DNA of 64,000 nucleotides from Alphaproteobacteria bacterium (GCA_023259375.1 JAHFQC010000023.1:1-64000); one strand, 5' to 3'; counted from the stretch's first letter, positions 23,753 to 33,733 are shown. Made by a program: numbers and translations. The notes: generated by a model from the sequence alone, not told the origin.

Positions 23753-24373
23753 ATGCAACACACGACTTATGCCGCACCGGCAGGGCGTTTCACTAAGCGC
23801 GCCACCGGTCTTCTGTTGGCTGGCCTGCTGCAGGCCGGTTTCGTTTGGGCGCTCGTGGTTGGGTTGGACATCAAGGATCTGGTCAAACCATTTACGCCAG
23901 CGATTGAGACTTTCTTCCCGAAGGACAAGGTCAAACCGGTGGACCCGCCGCCGGTCGATCCGACGGTCCGGCTGAAGGACATCGTCGTGCCGCCGCCGGA
24001 TGTAGTTTTCGATGGTCCGCCGCGGACCACCGCTCCAACCGGCGTCGGCGGCGACATTCACCCCAACGTTGCCACAGGCCCCGCCGACCACGGGCCAGTC
24101 AGCGTGGCAGCGACTCACACCATTCCGCCCTATCCGCCGCTGGACGTCCGGCTGGGGAACCAGGGAACCGTGCTTCTCAGGCTCTTGGTCGGGCCCGACG
24201 GCCGGGTTTTGGATGCCAAAGTGATCCGCACCAGCGGTTTTGAGACCCTGGACCGGGCGGCTCAGGGGTGGGTGATGGCCCATTGGCGCTACCAGCCGGC
24301 GATCCGGGGTGGGATGGCTGCCCAGGGTGCTGTCGATGTCGCGGTTAAGTTCGATCTTCGTAACGCCGGCTGA
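23753..24373 (+). CDS. TonB-family protein (second copy)
   Basis: 206 residues. The start at 23,753 (MQHTTYAAPAGRF) is set by GGGGAGG five bases upstream. One N-terminal membrane helix (about 19-38) is followed by a Pro/Asp-rich linker (PVDPPPVDPTVRLKDIVVPPPD) and a C-terminal TonB domain (IPPYPPLDVRLGNQGTVLLRLLVGPDGRV...SGFETLDRAAQ). No exbB or exbD is beside it, so it must share the motor at 5.7-8.1 kb. It is followed by tRNA-Val. Confidence 0.85.
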   Translation: MQHTTYAAPAGRFTKRATGLLLAGLLQAGFVWALVVGLDIKDLVKPFTPAIETFFPKDKVKPVDPPPVDPTVRLKDIVVPPPDVVFDGPPRTTAPTGVGGDIHPNVATGPADHGPVSVAATHTIPPYPPLDVRLGNQGTVLLRLLVGPDGRVLDAKVIRTSGFETLDRAAQGWVMAHWRYQPAIRGGMAAQGAVDVAVKFDLRNAG

Positions 24374-24420
24374 CTTGCGTTGCCCGCCGGGCGGAGGCTA
24401 TACACCCAGCCCCGTCTGGC

Positions 24421-24495
24421 GGGCGGTTAGCTCAGCGGGAGAGCACTACCTTGACATGGTAGGGGCCATAGGTTCGATCCCTATACCGCCCACCA
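24421..24495 (+). tRNA. tRNA-Val (GAC)
   Basis: 75 nt with the acceptor stem GGGCGGT / ACCGCCC, D-arm GCTC..GAGC, anticodon arm CTACC-TTGACAT-GGTAG (anticodon GAC at 24,453-24,455), T-arm ATAGG-TTCGATC-CCTAT and encoded CCA. A short hairpin CCATCCC / GGGATGG overlaps and follows the 3' end (24,493-24,511) and may help termination. No integrase or island adjoins it. Confidence 0.96.
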
Positions 24496-24553
24496 TCCCT
24501 TCTCGGGATGGGCCAGACAGGTTTCCTTCGATTTTTCGAATGTCGTCCTGGCG

Positions 24554-25546
24554 TTAGCCGGCGGGCGCCCGCGTGGTTCCGTCGGCTTGGCTGCGATCGG
24601 CGTAGCGCTGCGCCAGGACCGCGCACACCATCAGCTGAATCTGATGAAACAGCATCAGCGGCAGGATCATCGGGCCAAGCAAGGCCGAGGGAAATAGCAC
24701 GCCTGCCATCGGGACGCCCGACGCCAAGCTCTTCTTTGAACCGCAGAATACCACCACCGTCTCGTCCGCCGTGGACAGCCCCGCCCGGCGTGCCACCACG
24801 GTCGTGAATACCAGCGCCAAAGCCAGGATCGCCCCATTGAGGACAAGCGTGATCGCCAGATCGGAGGCACTATAGCGTGTCCATAGGCCTTCGATCACGG
24901 CGGCGCTGAAGGCGGTGTAGACGACCAGAAGAATCGTTCCCCGATCGACCTTGCCGATCACCGCTTTGTGGCGCGCGATGAACGCCGCCGTGAGTGGTCG
25001 TGACAGGTGTCCCACGACGAACGGCAAGAGAAGCTGCAGCACAATGGCACCCAGCGACGACAGCGAGAACCCGCCTGCCGGTCCGCGCAACAGAAAGATG
25101 CCGACCAGAACGGGCGTCAGGAATATCCCGAGCACATTCGAGGCCGACGCGCTGCATACTGCTGCCGGGACGTTCCCCCGCGCGATCGAGGTGAACGCGA
25201 TCGAGGACTGCACGGTCGACGGCAACAGGCAGAGAAACAGCATGCCGTCGGCAATGACCGGATTAAGCCAGCCATGGCTCGCCGCCCGCAGAATCAAACC
25301 AATTGCCGGAAAAAACAGGAACGTCGTTCCCAGCGCGAGGGCGTGAACCCGCCAGGCGCCAATGCCGCTGACAATTGCAGCGCGCGATAGCCGCGCCCCA
25401 TGCAGGAAGAATAGCAAAGCGATGCCTGCGTCGGTAACGTTCGCCATCACTCCGGCGAAGCTGCCTTCGCACGGCAGCACGCTGGCCAACGCGACCGTGG
25501 CGATCAGGGCCGCGAGAAACGGATCGAGGCGGAGGAGCTTGGACAT
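24554..25546 (-). CDS. Bile acid:sodium symporter-like (SBF-like) membrane transporter
   Basis: About 330 residues with ten hydrophobic segments. It matches the SBF-like family (LLFFLHGARLSRAAI; LLPSTVQSSIAFTSIARGNVPAAVCSASASNVLGIFLTP; VFCGSKKSLASGVPMAGVLFP). The paired crossover motifs are typical of the sodium-dependent BASS fold. The cargo is unknown; organic anions are likely. Start taken at the ATG 25,546, with a GTG one codon upstream; no clear ribosome site separates them. It stands alone on the minus strand. Confidence 0.85.
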   Translation of the reverse strand: MSKLLRLDPFLAALIATVALASVLPCEGSFAGVMANVTDAGIALLFFLHGARLSRAAIVSGIGAWRVHALALGTTFLFFPAIGLILRAASHGWLNPVIADGMLFLCLLPSTVQSSIAFTSIARGNVPAAVCSASASNVLGIFLTPVLVGIFLLRGPAGGFSLSSLGAIVLQLLLPFVVGHLSRPLTAAFIARHKAVIGKVDRGTILLVVYTAFSAAVIEGLWTRYSASDLAITLVLNGAILALALVFTTVVARRAGLSTADETVVVFCGSKKSLASGVPMAGVLFPSALLGPMILPLMLFHQIQLMVCAVLAQRYADRSQADGTTRAPAG

Positions 25547-25723
25547 CACCTTCGGTTCTAAAAGCCGGGATTAGTCTTGGCAAATCCCTTGCCGCAGGAC
25601 TGATTGACGGATCGGCGGAGCGTCGCTATCGCAAAGATGTCGAACGAATGATTGCGTTATCATTTTGCGCGCGGCTTCCGAGCCGTCGGGATACGTACAA
25701 ACCACAACGCACGTTGGCTTCAT

Positions 25724-25737
25724 CGAAACGCGTTTCG
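25724..25737. promoter_or_regulatory. LacI-type operator CGAAACGCGTTTCG
   Basis: A perfect 14-bp palindrome with the central CG of LacI-family sites. It lies about 200 bp before the TBDR start. Its sequence differs from the GCATnCGTATnC sites nearby, so a second LacI-family regulator may bind it. Confidence 0.55.
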
Positions 25738-25771
25738 TTTCACGCGATCGGCTCGGGCAGAACTGCCACAG

Positions 25772-25813
25772 GCATTCGTATTCATGCCACAAAGAAGCCA
25801 TGAATACGTATGC
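25772..25813. promoter_or_regulatory. Pair of predicted maltose-regulator operators upstream of the TBDR
   Basis: Two 12-bp sites, GCATTCGTATTC (25,772-25,783) and GAATACGTATGC (25,802-25,813, the complement of GCATACGTATTC), are centred 30 bp apart, close to three helical turns. The same motif as a perfect palindrome, GCATACGTATGC, precedes the MFS transporter at 36,383-36,394. The LacI-type protein at 33,734 is the likely binder. Confidence 0.6.
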
Positions 25814-25932
25814 AAGCAGTTGAGAGCAGAATCGGCCCGGATAATCCTCCTGGCGAAACAGGTAACCGGAAAGCCTGGTTACAGATAAATCCCGCCGCGG
25901 ACGTCGTAAGGGGGGATAACTGGGAGGGTTCT

Positions 25933-28617
25933 ATGACATTGAAGACTTCGCGCTCGGCTGCCATTCGCGCTGGTCTCGGAACGACGGCGACGAGTTTGGC
26001 CGTCCTTATCCTCGCAACAAGCGGTGCCTTCGCGCAGGAAAGTACGGAAGTCGTCACCGTGACAGGGATTCGGGCGTCGATCGAGAAATCGCTCGAGATC
26101 AAGCAGAAAAGCCAGAGCATTGTCGAAGCGATTTCGGCCGAAGATATCGGCAAATTGCCGGAATACTCGATCGCTGACGCTCTGGCCCGGTTGCCGGGTC
26201 TTGCCGCACAGCGCAGCAACAACGGTCACTGGCAGGACATTTCGATCAACGGCCTGCCACCGTCCATGAGCGCAACGTTGTTCAATGGCCGCCCTCAGGC
26301 GTCGACCGACAACAACCGCATCATCCAGTTCGACCAGTATCCTTCCGAGTTGATGAATACCGTCAAGGTCTACAAGACCAGTGACGCATCGTTGACCAAC
26401 GGCGCCATTGCGACTGTCGACCTTACGACGATCCGGCCGCTCGACTACGACAAAACGGCATTCGTTGTCAGCGTTCAGGGTGAGTACGACACGCGAGGCG
26501 CACTGCAGCCGCAGGCCGACGACAAAGGTGGACGGGTCAACGTCTCCTATATCGATCAGTTCGCCAACGACAAGCTCGGCGTTCTTCTGGGCTTTGCCTT
26601 GATGTCGGCGCCCAATCAGATTTACGCGGCGCACCCATGGGACTGGCCTGCGCCGGGTACCCGCCCCAACGGTTATCAGGCCCAGGTGCGCAGCGACGTT
26701 CTCGCCCGCACCGGTGTAATTGGGTCGGTACAATGGAGGCCTTCGAACAACTTCCAAATTGTGTTCGACGGATTCTATTCGCGTTATGACGACGACACGA
26801 TCATCCGTGGCGTCGAGTTTTCGATGGATACGCCGACGGCAACGTCGGCGGGATCGTACGGCACGTTTACCGTGACGCCCCAGATCGAAAACCGCAACAA
26901 CGACGCCAAGTCGAAGCAATACTCGTTCGGCGGAACGCTGGACTATACGTTCGGTCGTTGGTCCATTCGCGGCGATGTCGGCTTCTCTGAAGCCGATCGT
27001 TCAGGGCCTCGCATGGAAATCAACAGCGGTATCAGACCCGACGGCACCAGCAACAGCAGCACGGCAACTGTGAGCTACGGTACCGGCGATAGCGGGATGA
27101 TCGGCATCTCCGGGTGGGATTTGCCGATCGTCGGAAACCCCAATATCGCAATCGGCGAAAACATGAACTGGTCGCATTGGTTCCCGACCCAATGGCCTGG
27201 CGGAGCCCTCGATAACGCAGCCGGTATCGGCTGGTACCAGAATGCCTCGTCCGTTGACATTGTTCGCGACACAAGCTGGTCGCTGCGGCGCGAGTTCGGC
27301 GGCTTTTTCAGTGATGTCGAGATTGGTGTCAGCTATACCGACCGTTCGAAGAACTATGTCGACTTTGAAGGTGCCGCGGCATTGACGAACCTCAGCCCGC
27401 TCGCCGCACCTCCCTCTAAATATGTGTTGGGCCCAACAAATATGAGTGCGTACGGCTTGCCTGATACGCTGAGCTTGGACCTCAAAAGCTTCTTCGCCAA
27501 CGAGATTACGATTGTTCCGCGGCCCGACGCGATCGGGCAAGCGTATTGGCTAGTCAAGGAGAAGGTCGTCACACCCTACGTCATTACGCGGATCAGCACA
27601 TCGCTGTTAGGGCTGCCTCTCACCGGTAATGCGGGAGCACAATTCGTCCATACGGAACAGCAGGTGACCACTAACAACGAGACCGGTAGCTGGCCCATTT
27701 TCACCTACACGCCGATAACGACAACAACCGACTACTGGGACATCCTTCCCAGCATGAACCTGACGTGGCAGGTCGCAGACGACCAACAGCTCCGTCTAGG
27801 CGTCGGCCGCTCGATGGCACGGCCGCGGTTCGATACCATGGGCGGTCATACCGGCATCAGCTTCGACGTGACGAAGTATTCGACGTTCCCATGGAGTGGA
27901 AGTGCCGCCAATCCGAAGCTGAAGCCCTGGTACTCCGACGACGTGGATGTGTCGTACGAATGGTACTACGGCCAAGGTGAAGCCGTCTTCATCGAAGCAT
28001 TCTACAAGAACCTCGAATCCTTCATCTATAACAAGGAAACGATCACCGACTTCCGTCCGTTCGCCTACCAGATTCCAGCCCAATTTGTGGGATTGATCAC
28101 CAATTGGCAGGGTATGATCAGTTCCTACGACAACGGCGACGGTGGCGACATTGAAGGCATCGTGGTGGGCGGCAATTTCCAGCTGTCGCACATCTCGCAC
28201 TGGCTCGACGGCTTCGGCCTTGAGGCGCAAGCGACCTATCTTTCGAGTTCGGTCGTTATTCCCGATTCCAAGACCAGTCCGAACAAGCAGGTTCCGGAGC
28301 TTTCGAAGTTTTCGGGCAACTTGACCTTCTACTATGAAGCGCACGGCATTTCGTTCCGCATCAATGATCGCTATCGCAGCAAGTATGTGCAGGAAGTTCC
28401 AAACTTCGACGGTACTTTGCAGTCGATCGAAGGCGCATCGGAAAACACGGTCGATGTGCAGGTTTCCTACAACTGGGAACCCCTGACGTTCAGTTTCTCG
28501 GCAGAGAACATCACCGACACGCCGATGAACAGCTACGTCGCCGGAGATATCAAGAAGCCGCAATACTACAAACTGTTCGGCACCAACCTTCTGTTCGGTA
28601 TCTCCTACAAGTATTGA
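25933..28617 (+). CDS. TonB-dependent receptor, probable maltodextrin uptake
   Basis: 894 residues. Signal peptide ending GAFAQ, then a TonB-box-like EVVTVTGIRA, a plug domain (SIVEAISAEDIGKLPEYSIADALARLPGL; ISINGLPPSMSATLFNGRPQAS) and a 22-strand-type barrel ending LLFGISYKY with the terminal aromatic residue. The plug start resembles the Caulobacter/Xanthomonas glycan TBDRs. It heads the maltodextrin locus, 108 bp before the GH13 amylase, and paired operators lie upstream. It would take malto-oligosaccharides over the outer membrane, powered by TonB-ExbBD. The substrate is inferred from neighbours. Confidence 0.9.
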   Translation: MTLKTSRSAAIRAGLGTTATSLAVLILATSGAFAQESTEVVTVTGIRASIEKSLEIKQKSQSIVEAISAEDIGKLPEYSIADALARLPGLAAQRSNNGHWQDISINGLPPSMSATLFNGRPQASTDNNRIIQFDQYPSELMNTVKVYKTSDASLTNGAIATVDLTTIRPLDYDKTAFVVSVQGEYDTRGALQPQADDKGGRVNVSYIDQFANDKLGVLLGFALMSAPNQIYAAHPWDWPAPGTRPNGYQAQVRSDVLARTGVIGSVQWRPSNNFQIVFDGFYSRYDDDTIIRGVEFSMDTPTATSAGSYGTFTVTPQIENRNNDAKSKQYSFGGTLDYTFGRWSIRGDVGFSEADRSGPRMEINSGIRPDGTSNSSTATVSYGTGDSGMIGISGWDLPIVGNPNIAIGENMNWSHWFPTQWPGGALDNAAGIGWYQNASSVDIVRDTSWSLRREFGGFFSDVEIGVSYTDRSKNYVDFEGAAALTNLSPLAAPPSKYVLGPTNMSAYGLPDTLSLDLKSFFANEITIVPRPDAIGQAYWLVKEKVVTPYVITRISTSLLGLPLTGNAGAQFVHTEQQVTTNNETGSWPIFTYTPITTTTDYWDILPSMNLTWQVADDQQLRLGVGRSMARPRFDTMGGHTGISFDVTKYSTFPWSGSAANPKLKPWYSDDVDVSYEWYYGQGEAVFIEAFYKNLESFIYNKETITDFRPFAYQIPAQFVGLITNWQGMISSYDNGDGGDIEGIVVGGNFQLSHISHWLDGFGLEAQATYLSSSVVIPDSKTSPNKQVPELSKFSGNLTFYYEAHGISFRINDRYRSKYVQEVPNFDGTLQSIEGASENTVDVQVSYNWEPLTFSFSAENITDTPMNSYVAGDIKKPQYYKLFGTNLLFGISYKY

Positions 28618-28724
28618 CGGGATGGCGCGGCCTTCTATCGAGGGCTGCGCCAGACTTTCTGCGGCGAAGTGAGACAGTTCGGCCGCAGATGGCGGCCGCA
28701 CAAAAGGGGCCAGCCAAACGGAAC

Positions 28725-30581
28725 ATGGCTCGAACCGGTATGCTATCGATCTCTCCCTTGAAGATGTTTGTTCCGCTCGCGGCAACCGCCGTCGCTTTGA
28801 TGGCTGCATTGCCTGTTCATGCGGAAGGCGCTTCTCTCGATGCCCTGCGCGCGCGTCTGCCGCAAGATGAAGTCATCTATTTCCTTCTGCCCGACCGCTT
28901 CGAGAATGGCGATACCACGAACGATCGCGGCGGGCTCAAGGGGGATCGCCTCAAGACCGGGTTCGATCCGGCATCAAAGGGCTTCTACAACGGCGGCGAT
29001 TTCAAAGGGGTAATGAAGCGCCTCGACTATATCCAATCGCTCGGCGCCACCGCGGTATGGCTCGCACCTGTTTTCAAGAACAAGCCGGTGCAAGGCGATC
29101 CGGGCAGCGAGTCGGCCGGCTATCACGGCTATTGGATCACCGATTTCACCCATGTCGATCCGCATTTTGGAACCGATGCCGAATTCAAGGCGCTGGTCGA
29201 CGCAGTTCATGCCCGTGGCATGAAGTTCTACATGGACATCGTCATCAACCACACGGCCGATGTCATTCAATATAAGGAGTGCCCGCATCAGCTCGCGTGT
29301 CCGTACCGGTCGCGGGCCGACTATCCTTATACCCGTGTCGGCGGCGTCAATGGCGCCTCGATCAACGACGGATTTCTCGGCGATAGCGTCCAGACCGAAG
29401 CCAACTTCGCGCGGCTGACCGATCCCAACTTTGCCTATACGCCCTATGTCCCCAAGGGCGAAGAACACGCCAAAGCGCCGGCCTGGTTGAACGATCCGAT
29501 CTACTATCATAATCGCGGCAATTCGACGTTTTCCGGCGAAAGCTCGACAATGGGTGATTTCTCCGGGCTCGACGATCTCATGACCGAAAATCCGCGCGTG
29601 GTGCGCGGGATGATCGACATCTTCGCCGCCTGGATCGACAAATATCGCATCGACGGATTCCGCATCGATACCGAAAGACACGTCAATTCCGAATTCTGGC
29701 GGGCGTTCATTCCGGTAATGCAGGCGCGCGCCAAGGCTGATGGCATCCCCAATTTCCACGTCTTCGGCGAAATCGCCATGGATGAGCCGGACGTGGCCGA
29801 ACTAGCCCGCCATACGCGCGAGGACAAGCTGCCGTCGGTGCTCGATTTCGGCTTTGCCAAGGCCGTCAAACATGTGATCGCGGGCTCAGCCGGCACCGAC
29901 ATGTTGGCGCGCGTGTTCGCTGATGACAGCCTCTACGAAGGCGGCGCTGCGGCCGCGCTCGCTCATCCCTCCTTCGTCTCCAACCATGATCAGGGCCGAA
30001 TGGCTTGGTTCGCGCGTACGGCGTTCCCGGAAGCAAGCGACGAGGAAATCCTGAAACGGGTGACGCTGGCGCACGCCATGATGTTCACCATGCGAGGTGT
30101 TCCCACCGTCTATTACGGTGACGAACAAGGCTTCGCGGGCGTCGGCAACGATATGAGTGCCCGCGCCGACATGTTCCCGTCCAAGGTCGAAGAGTACAAC
30201 GAGGCGCCTCTGGTCGGCACCAAGCGAACCACGGCAACGTCGAGCTTTACGATCGATCATTCGCTTTATCGCGCGATCCGGGATATTTCCCGCATCCGCG
30301 CGCAACAACCGGCGCTGCGCCAGGGACGCCAGATCGTTCGCGCCACTTCGGAAAAGCCCGGCCTGTTCGCAATATCACGGATTGATCCTGCCACCGGCCA
30401 TGAAATCGTGATTGCCTATAACACCTCGGTGCGGCCGATCGAGGCCCAGATAGAAGTTGACGCGAAGTCACGACTGTTCGCGCCGCTGCATGGAAATTGC
30501 GTCTCGAAACCGAGCGCACCCGGCAGCTATCATATCTCCCTGCAGCCCCTCGACTATGTGATTTGCTCGGGTACTCCATGA
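28725..30581 (+). CDS. Exported GH13 alpha-amylase / cyclomaltodextrinase-type enzyme
   Basis: 618 residues. The signal peptide ends ALPVHAEG, so it is probably periplasmic. The GH13 conserved regions are all present: MDIVINH (I), GFRIDTERH with nucleophile Asp315 (II), HVFGEIAMDE with acid/base Glu349 (III), and FVSNHDQGR with Asp422 (IV). It would cut imported maltodextrins to maltose or glucose. The start at 28,725 is the best ATG before the signal; two others (28,740 and 28,614 upstream) are possible. Its stop overlaps the mutase start as ATGA. Confidence 0.9.
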   Translation: MARTGMLSISPLKMFVPLAATAVALMAALPVHAEGASLDALRARLPQDEVIYFLLPDRFENGDTTNDRGGLKGDRLKTGFDPASKGFYNGGDFKGVMKRLDYIQSLGATAVWLAPVFKNKPVQGDPGSESAGYHGYWITDFTHVDPHFGTDAEFKALVDAVHARGMKFYMDIVINHTADVIQYKECPHQLACPYRSRADYPYTRVGGVNGASINDGFLGDSVQTEANFARLTDPNFAYTPYVPKGEEHAKAPAWLNDPIYYHNRGNSTFSGESSTMGDFSGLDDLMTENPRVVRGMIDIFAAWIDKYRIDGFRIDTERHVNSEFWRAFIPVMQARAKADGIPNFHVFGEIAMDEPDVAELARHTREDKLPSVLDFGFAKAVKHVIAGSAGTDMLARVFADDSLYEGGAAAALAHPSFVSNHDQGRMAWFARTAFPEASDEEILKRVTLAHAMMFTMRGVPTVYYGDEQGFAGVGNDMSARADMFPSKVEEYNEAPLVGTKRTTATSSFTIDHSLYRAIRDISRIRAQQPALRQGRQIVRATSEKPGLFAISRIDPATGHEIVIAYNTSVRPIEAQIEVDAKSRLFAPLHGNCVSKPSAPGSYHISLQPLDYVICSGTP

Positions 30582-31261
30582 GTGGTTTGTCTGCCTGCTT
30601 GTTCGATCTCGATGGTGTCATCGTCGACACAGCGAAGTACCATTTCGTAGCTTGGCGCCAGATCGCGCACGAGCTGGGATTCGAATTCACCGAACAGAAT
30701 AACGAGCGGCTGAAGGGCGTTTCGCGCATGCGGTCGCTCGAGATACTCCTCGAGGTCGGCGGTTTGGCGCTCGATACGGCGACGAAGGTTGCACTCGCGG
30801 AAAAGAAGAACGCGCTTTATCTCTCCTACGTGATGCAGATGACCCCGACGGAGGTTCTGCCGGGTGCCGTTGATTTCCTCAAGAACTGCCGCCAGTCCGG
30901 CTACAAGACGGCGCTTGCGACCGCCTCCCGCAATGCGGCGGTTATCATAGAACTCCTCAAGATTGCGCCTCTGTTCGACGTCGTAGTCGATGGTAATCGG
31001 GTCACCCACACCAAGCCCGATCCGGAAGTTTTCCTCACGTGCGCCAGCGATCTCGGTGTGTCGCCGACAGCTTGCGTCGTGTTCGAAGATGCTGAGGCGG
31101 GAATAGAGGCGGCCCACGTCGGCGGCATGTTGGCCATCGGCATCGGCAGTCCCGCGAACCTCGCGAAGGCCGACCTGGTCGTTCCGGGCCTATCGAAAAT
31201 TTCTGTCGAGCAATTGCGCGCAGCGTGGGACAACAAAAAGAGCACGGTGGCAAAGCCATGA
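30578..31261 (+). CDS. pgmB: Beta-phosphoglucomutase
   Basis: 227 residues, HAD superfamily. The nucleophile motif is CLFDLDGVIVDTAKYHFVAW, where the Asp pair and the HFVAW / WRQIA cap residues mark beta-PGM. Further motifs are TASRN, THTKPDPEVFL with the conserved Lys, and VVFEDAEAGIEAA. It converts beta-glucose-1-phosphate to glucose-6-phosphate. It lies between the amylase and GH65 genes with ATGA overlaps on both sides, which fits its use of the phosphorylase product. Confidence 0.95.
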   Translation: MSGLSACLFDLDGVIVDTAKYHFVAWRQIAHELGFEFTEQNNERLKGVSRMRSLEILLEVGGLALDTATKVALAEKKNALYLSYVMQMTPTEVLPGAVDFLKNCRQSGYKTALATASRNAAVIIELLKIAPLFDVVVDGNRVTHTKPDPEVFLTCASDLGVSPTACVVFEDAEAGIEAAHVGGMLAIGIGSPANLAKADLVVPGLSKISVEQLRAAWDNKKSTVAKP

Positions 31262-33579
31262 CGAGCAAAGCGGTTTGCGACGAATGGTCGGTGATCGAGG
31301 AAGGCTTTGATCCCGAGCGGCATGAAGCGTGTGAGAGCCTGTTCGCGATCGGCAACGGCCACATGGGCCAGCGCGCCAATTTCGAGGAGCATTATTCGGG
31401 CCCTTCGCTGCAAGGCAGCTATATCGCCGGCATCTATTATCCTGACAAAACCCGGGTCGGGTGGTGGAAAAATGGCTATCCCGAATACTTCGCCAAAGTC
31501 CTGAACGCGCCGAGCTGGATTGGGGTGAATGTGAGAGTGAACGGGGCCGAGCTCGATCTCTTCACCTGTCCCGTCTGTGCCTTCCGCCGCACTCTCGATA
31601 TGAAGCACGGGCTTCTCAGCCGCAGCTTCGTGGCCGAAGTCGGTGGCGGAAAAATCAAGGTGGAGGCACAGCGGTTCGTCTCGATGGCCCGTCCCGAGAT
31701 AGGGGTCGTGCGCTATCGTGTGACGGCGCTTACGCCGGTGACCCTCAGCCTCGTTGCCGGTCTCGACGGCAACGTGGTGAACCGCGATTCCAATTACGAC
31801 GAGCGCTTCTGGAATGTTCTCGAAACAGAGATCGAGCCGGAAGCGGGCTATCTTTTGGCCCAGACGCGCAAGCTTGATTTCAGGGTCGGGTTGGCGATGC
31901 GCCTGTCGTTCCATTCTGGTGCAGCTGATGTGGCCCCACAGTGCCTTCGCAAAGATGGATACGTAGCGGGCGAGTTCACGGTCTCGTTGCAGGAAGGTGA
32001 AGCGGCAACGCTGACCAAATACGTTTCCGTGGTCACCTCCGAGGATCACGACAAAGACAAGCTGAAAAGTGCTGCGAGTACGACGGCGGCATCCGCCGCG
32101 AAAGCCGGCTTTGACGTCTTATTCGCCGAACACGCCGCCAAGTGGGCCGACGTCTGGAACCATTCGGACATCGTTATCGACGGCGATGTCGCGGCACAGC
32201 AGGGCATCCGCTTCAACATCTTCCATCTCAATCAGACCTACACCGGCGAAGACGAGCGCCTCAACATCGGCCCCAAGGGATTCACCGGCGAGAAGTATGG
32301 TGGTTCAACCTATTGGGATACCGAGGCGTTTTGCATCCCGTTCTACATTGCGACGGCGCCGTCGAAGGTCACCAGGAACCTTCTGATCTATCGCTACAAG
32401 CACCTCGCCAAAGCGATCGAAAACGCGGAAAAGCTCGGCTTCAAGAACGGCGCCGCGCTCTATCCGATGGTCACCATGAACGGCGAGGAGTGCCATAACG
32501 AGTGGGAGATCACCTTCGAGGAGATCCACCGCAACGGCGCTATCGCGTTCGCGATCTACAACTACATCCGGCACACCGGCGACACCGAGTATCTCGGCGA
32601 GTACGGTCTCAAGGTCCTGATCGGCATTGCCCGGTTCTGGGCTCAGCGCGCCACCTTCTCACCCGAAAAGGGACGGTATGTCATCCTGGGCGTCACCGGT
32701 CCCAACGAGTACGAAAACAACGTCAACAACAATTGGTACACCAACAAGATCGCGTGCTGGTGCCTGGACTACGCCCGCGAAGCCGTTGCGATCGTCGAAA
32801 AGAATGCTCCGCATCGTTTGGCGGCGATTTCTGCCGAAACGTACTTTGACCGCGCCGGTGAAACCTCGCAGTGGGCCGCGATCAGCGCCAGCATGTATTT
32901 CCCCTACGACCCCGTGCGCCGGATATTCCTGCAGCAGGACGGCTATCTCGACAAGGAACCGCTGACGACGGAAGACCTTGATCCCGCCGAACGGCCCATC
33001 AACCAGCATTGGAGCTGGGATCGCATCCTGCGGTCGCCATTCATCAAGCAGGCTGACACCTTGCAGGGCATGTACCTATTCGAGGAACAGTACGACCGCG
33101 AAACCTTGCAGCGCCATTTCGATTTCTACGAGGCGCGTACCGTCCACGAATCATCGCTGTCGCCCTGTATCCATGCCGTATTCGCCGCCCATCTCGGCAT
33201 GATGGACAAGGCCTATGCCCTGTACCTCAGGACCTCGCGCCTCGATCTCGACGACTACAACCACGAGGTCGATGAAGGTTTGCATATCACGTCGATGGGC
33301 GGCTCGTGGCTGGCCATCATCGAAGGCTTCGGCGGCAAGCGCGTCGTGAACGGCAAACTCACGCTCAATCCTCAGATTCCATCCGGTTGGAAGCGCTATG
33401 CCTTCCGCCTGTTGTGGAAGGATCAGCCGGTGGAAGTGTCGGTAACCCGCGATGGAGTACAGATTCTGTATCGCGGCACGGCGCCGGTCACCATTGCCGT
33501 ATGGGGCAAGGACCACACGCTGGTTCCCGACGTAATGCTCAAGCTGCCGCGTGAGCAGGGGCATCTAGTACGGGCGTAA
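31258..33579 (+). CDS. GH65 glycoside phosphorylase, probable maltose phosphorylase
   Basis: 773 residues, normal GH65 length. The N-terminal beta-sandwich (about 1-270) is followed by an (alpha/alpha)6 barrel. GGSTYWDTEAFCIPFYI and GEECHNEWEITFEEIHRNG contain the predicted catalytic acid Glu415, and GEYGLKVLIGIARFWAQR follows. Phosphate-dependent cleavage of maltose gives beta-glucose-1-phosphate and glucose; pgmB completes the step. Trehalose or kojibiose specificity cannot be excluded from sequence, but the amylase and LacI context favours maltose. No signal peptide, so it is cytoplasmic. The start at 31,258 is ATGA-coupled. Confidence 0.92.
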   Translation: MTSKAVCDEWSVIEEGFDPERHEACESLFAIGNGHMGQRANFEEHYSGPSLQGSYIAGIYYPDKTRVGWWKNGYPEYFAKVLNAPSWIGVNVRVNGAELDLFTCPVCAFRRTLDMKHGLLSRSFVAEVGGGKIKVEAQRFVSMARPEIGVVRYRVTALTPVTLSLVAGLDGNVVNRDSNYDERFWNVLETEIEPEAGYLLAQTRKLDFRVGLAMRLSFHSGAADVAPQCLRKDGYVAGEFTVSLQEGEAATLTKYVSVVTSEDHDKDKLKSAASTTAASAAKAGFDVLFAEHAAKWADVWNHSDIVIDGDVAAQQGIRFNIFHLNQTYTGEDERLNIGPKGFTGEKYGGSTYWDTEAFCIPFYIATAPSKVTRNLLIYRYKHLAKAIENAEKLGFKNGAALYPMVTMNGEECHNEWEITFEEIHRNGAIAFAIYNYIRHTGDTEYLGEYGLKVLIGIARFWAQRATFSPEKGRYVILGVTGPNEYENNVNNNWYTNKIACWCLDYAREAVAIVEKNAPHRLAAISAETYFDRAGETSQWAAISASMYFPYDPVRRIFLQQDGYLDKEPLTTEDLDPAERPINQHWSWDRILRSPFIKQADTLQGMYLFEEQYDRETLQRHFDFYEARTVHESSLSPCIHAVFAAHLGMMDKAYALYLRTSRLDLDDYNHEVDEGLHITSMGGSWLAIIEGFGGKRVVNGKLTLNPQIPSGWKRYAFRLLWKDQPVEVSVTRDGVQILYRGTAPVTIAVWGKDHTLVPDVMLKLPREQGHLVRA

Positions 33580-33733
33580 TGACTGTCTAGAACCGCATTT
33601 GGCGGCGGTGACGGGGGCGAATCACTGATTTTTGCAATGACCGCAGGTTTGTGCGGCCGTGTGGCGTCCCCGCGATTGTGCGTATTGCCACTCTGCCCCA
33701 TAGATGTGCCATACTTGGGGCGGAGGGCTCCCT

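Larger units (their letters stand above)
25550..25932. other. 383-bp regulatory region between the SBF transporter and the maltodextrin TBDR
   Basis: No gene found. It contains three palindromic operators (25,724-25,737; 25,772-25,783; 25,802-25,813) described separately, and the leader of the TonB-dependent receptor. The ribosome site GGGAGGG lies just before the ATG at 25,933. Confidence 0.6.

Noticed and set aside
24421-24495. tRNA-Val as an integration site of a genomic island
   Set aside because: No integrase gene and no direct repeat of the tRNA 3' end nearby; the flanks look chromosomal.
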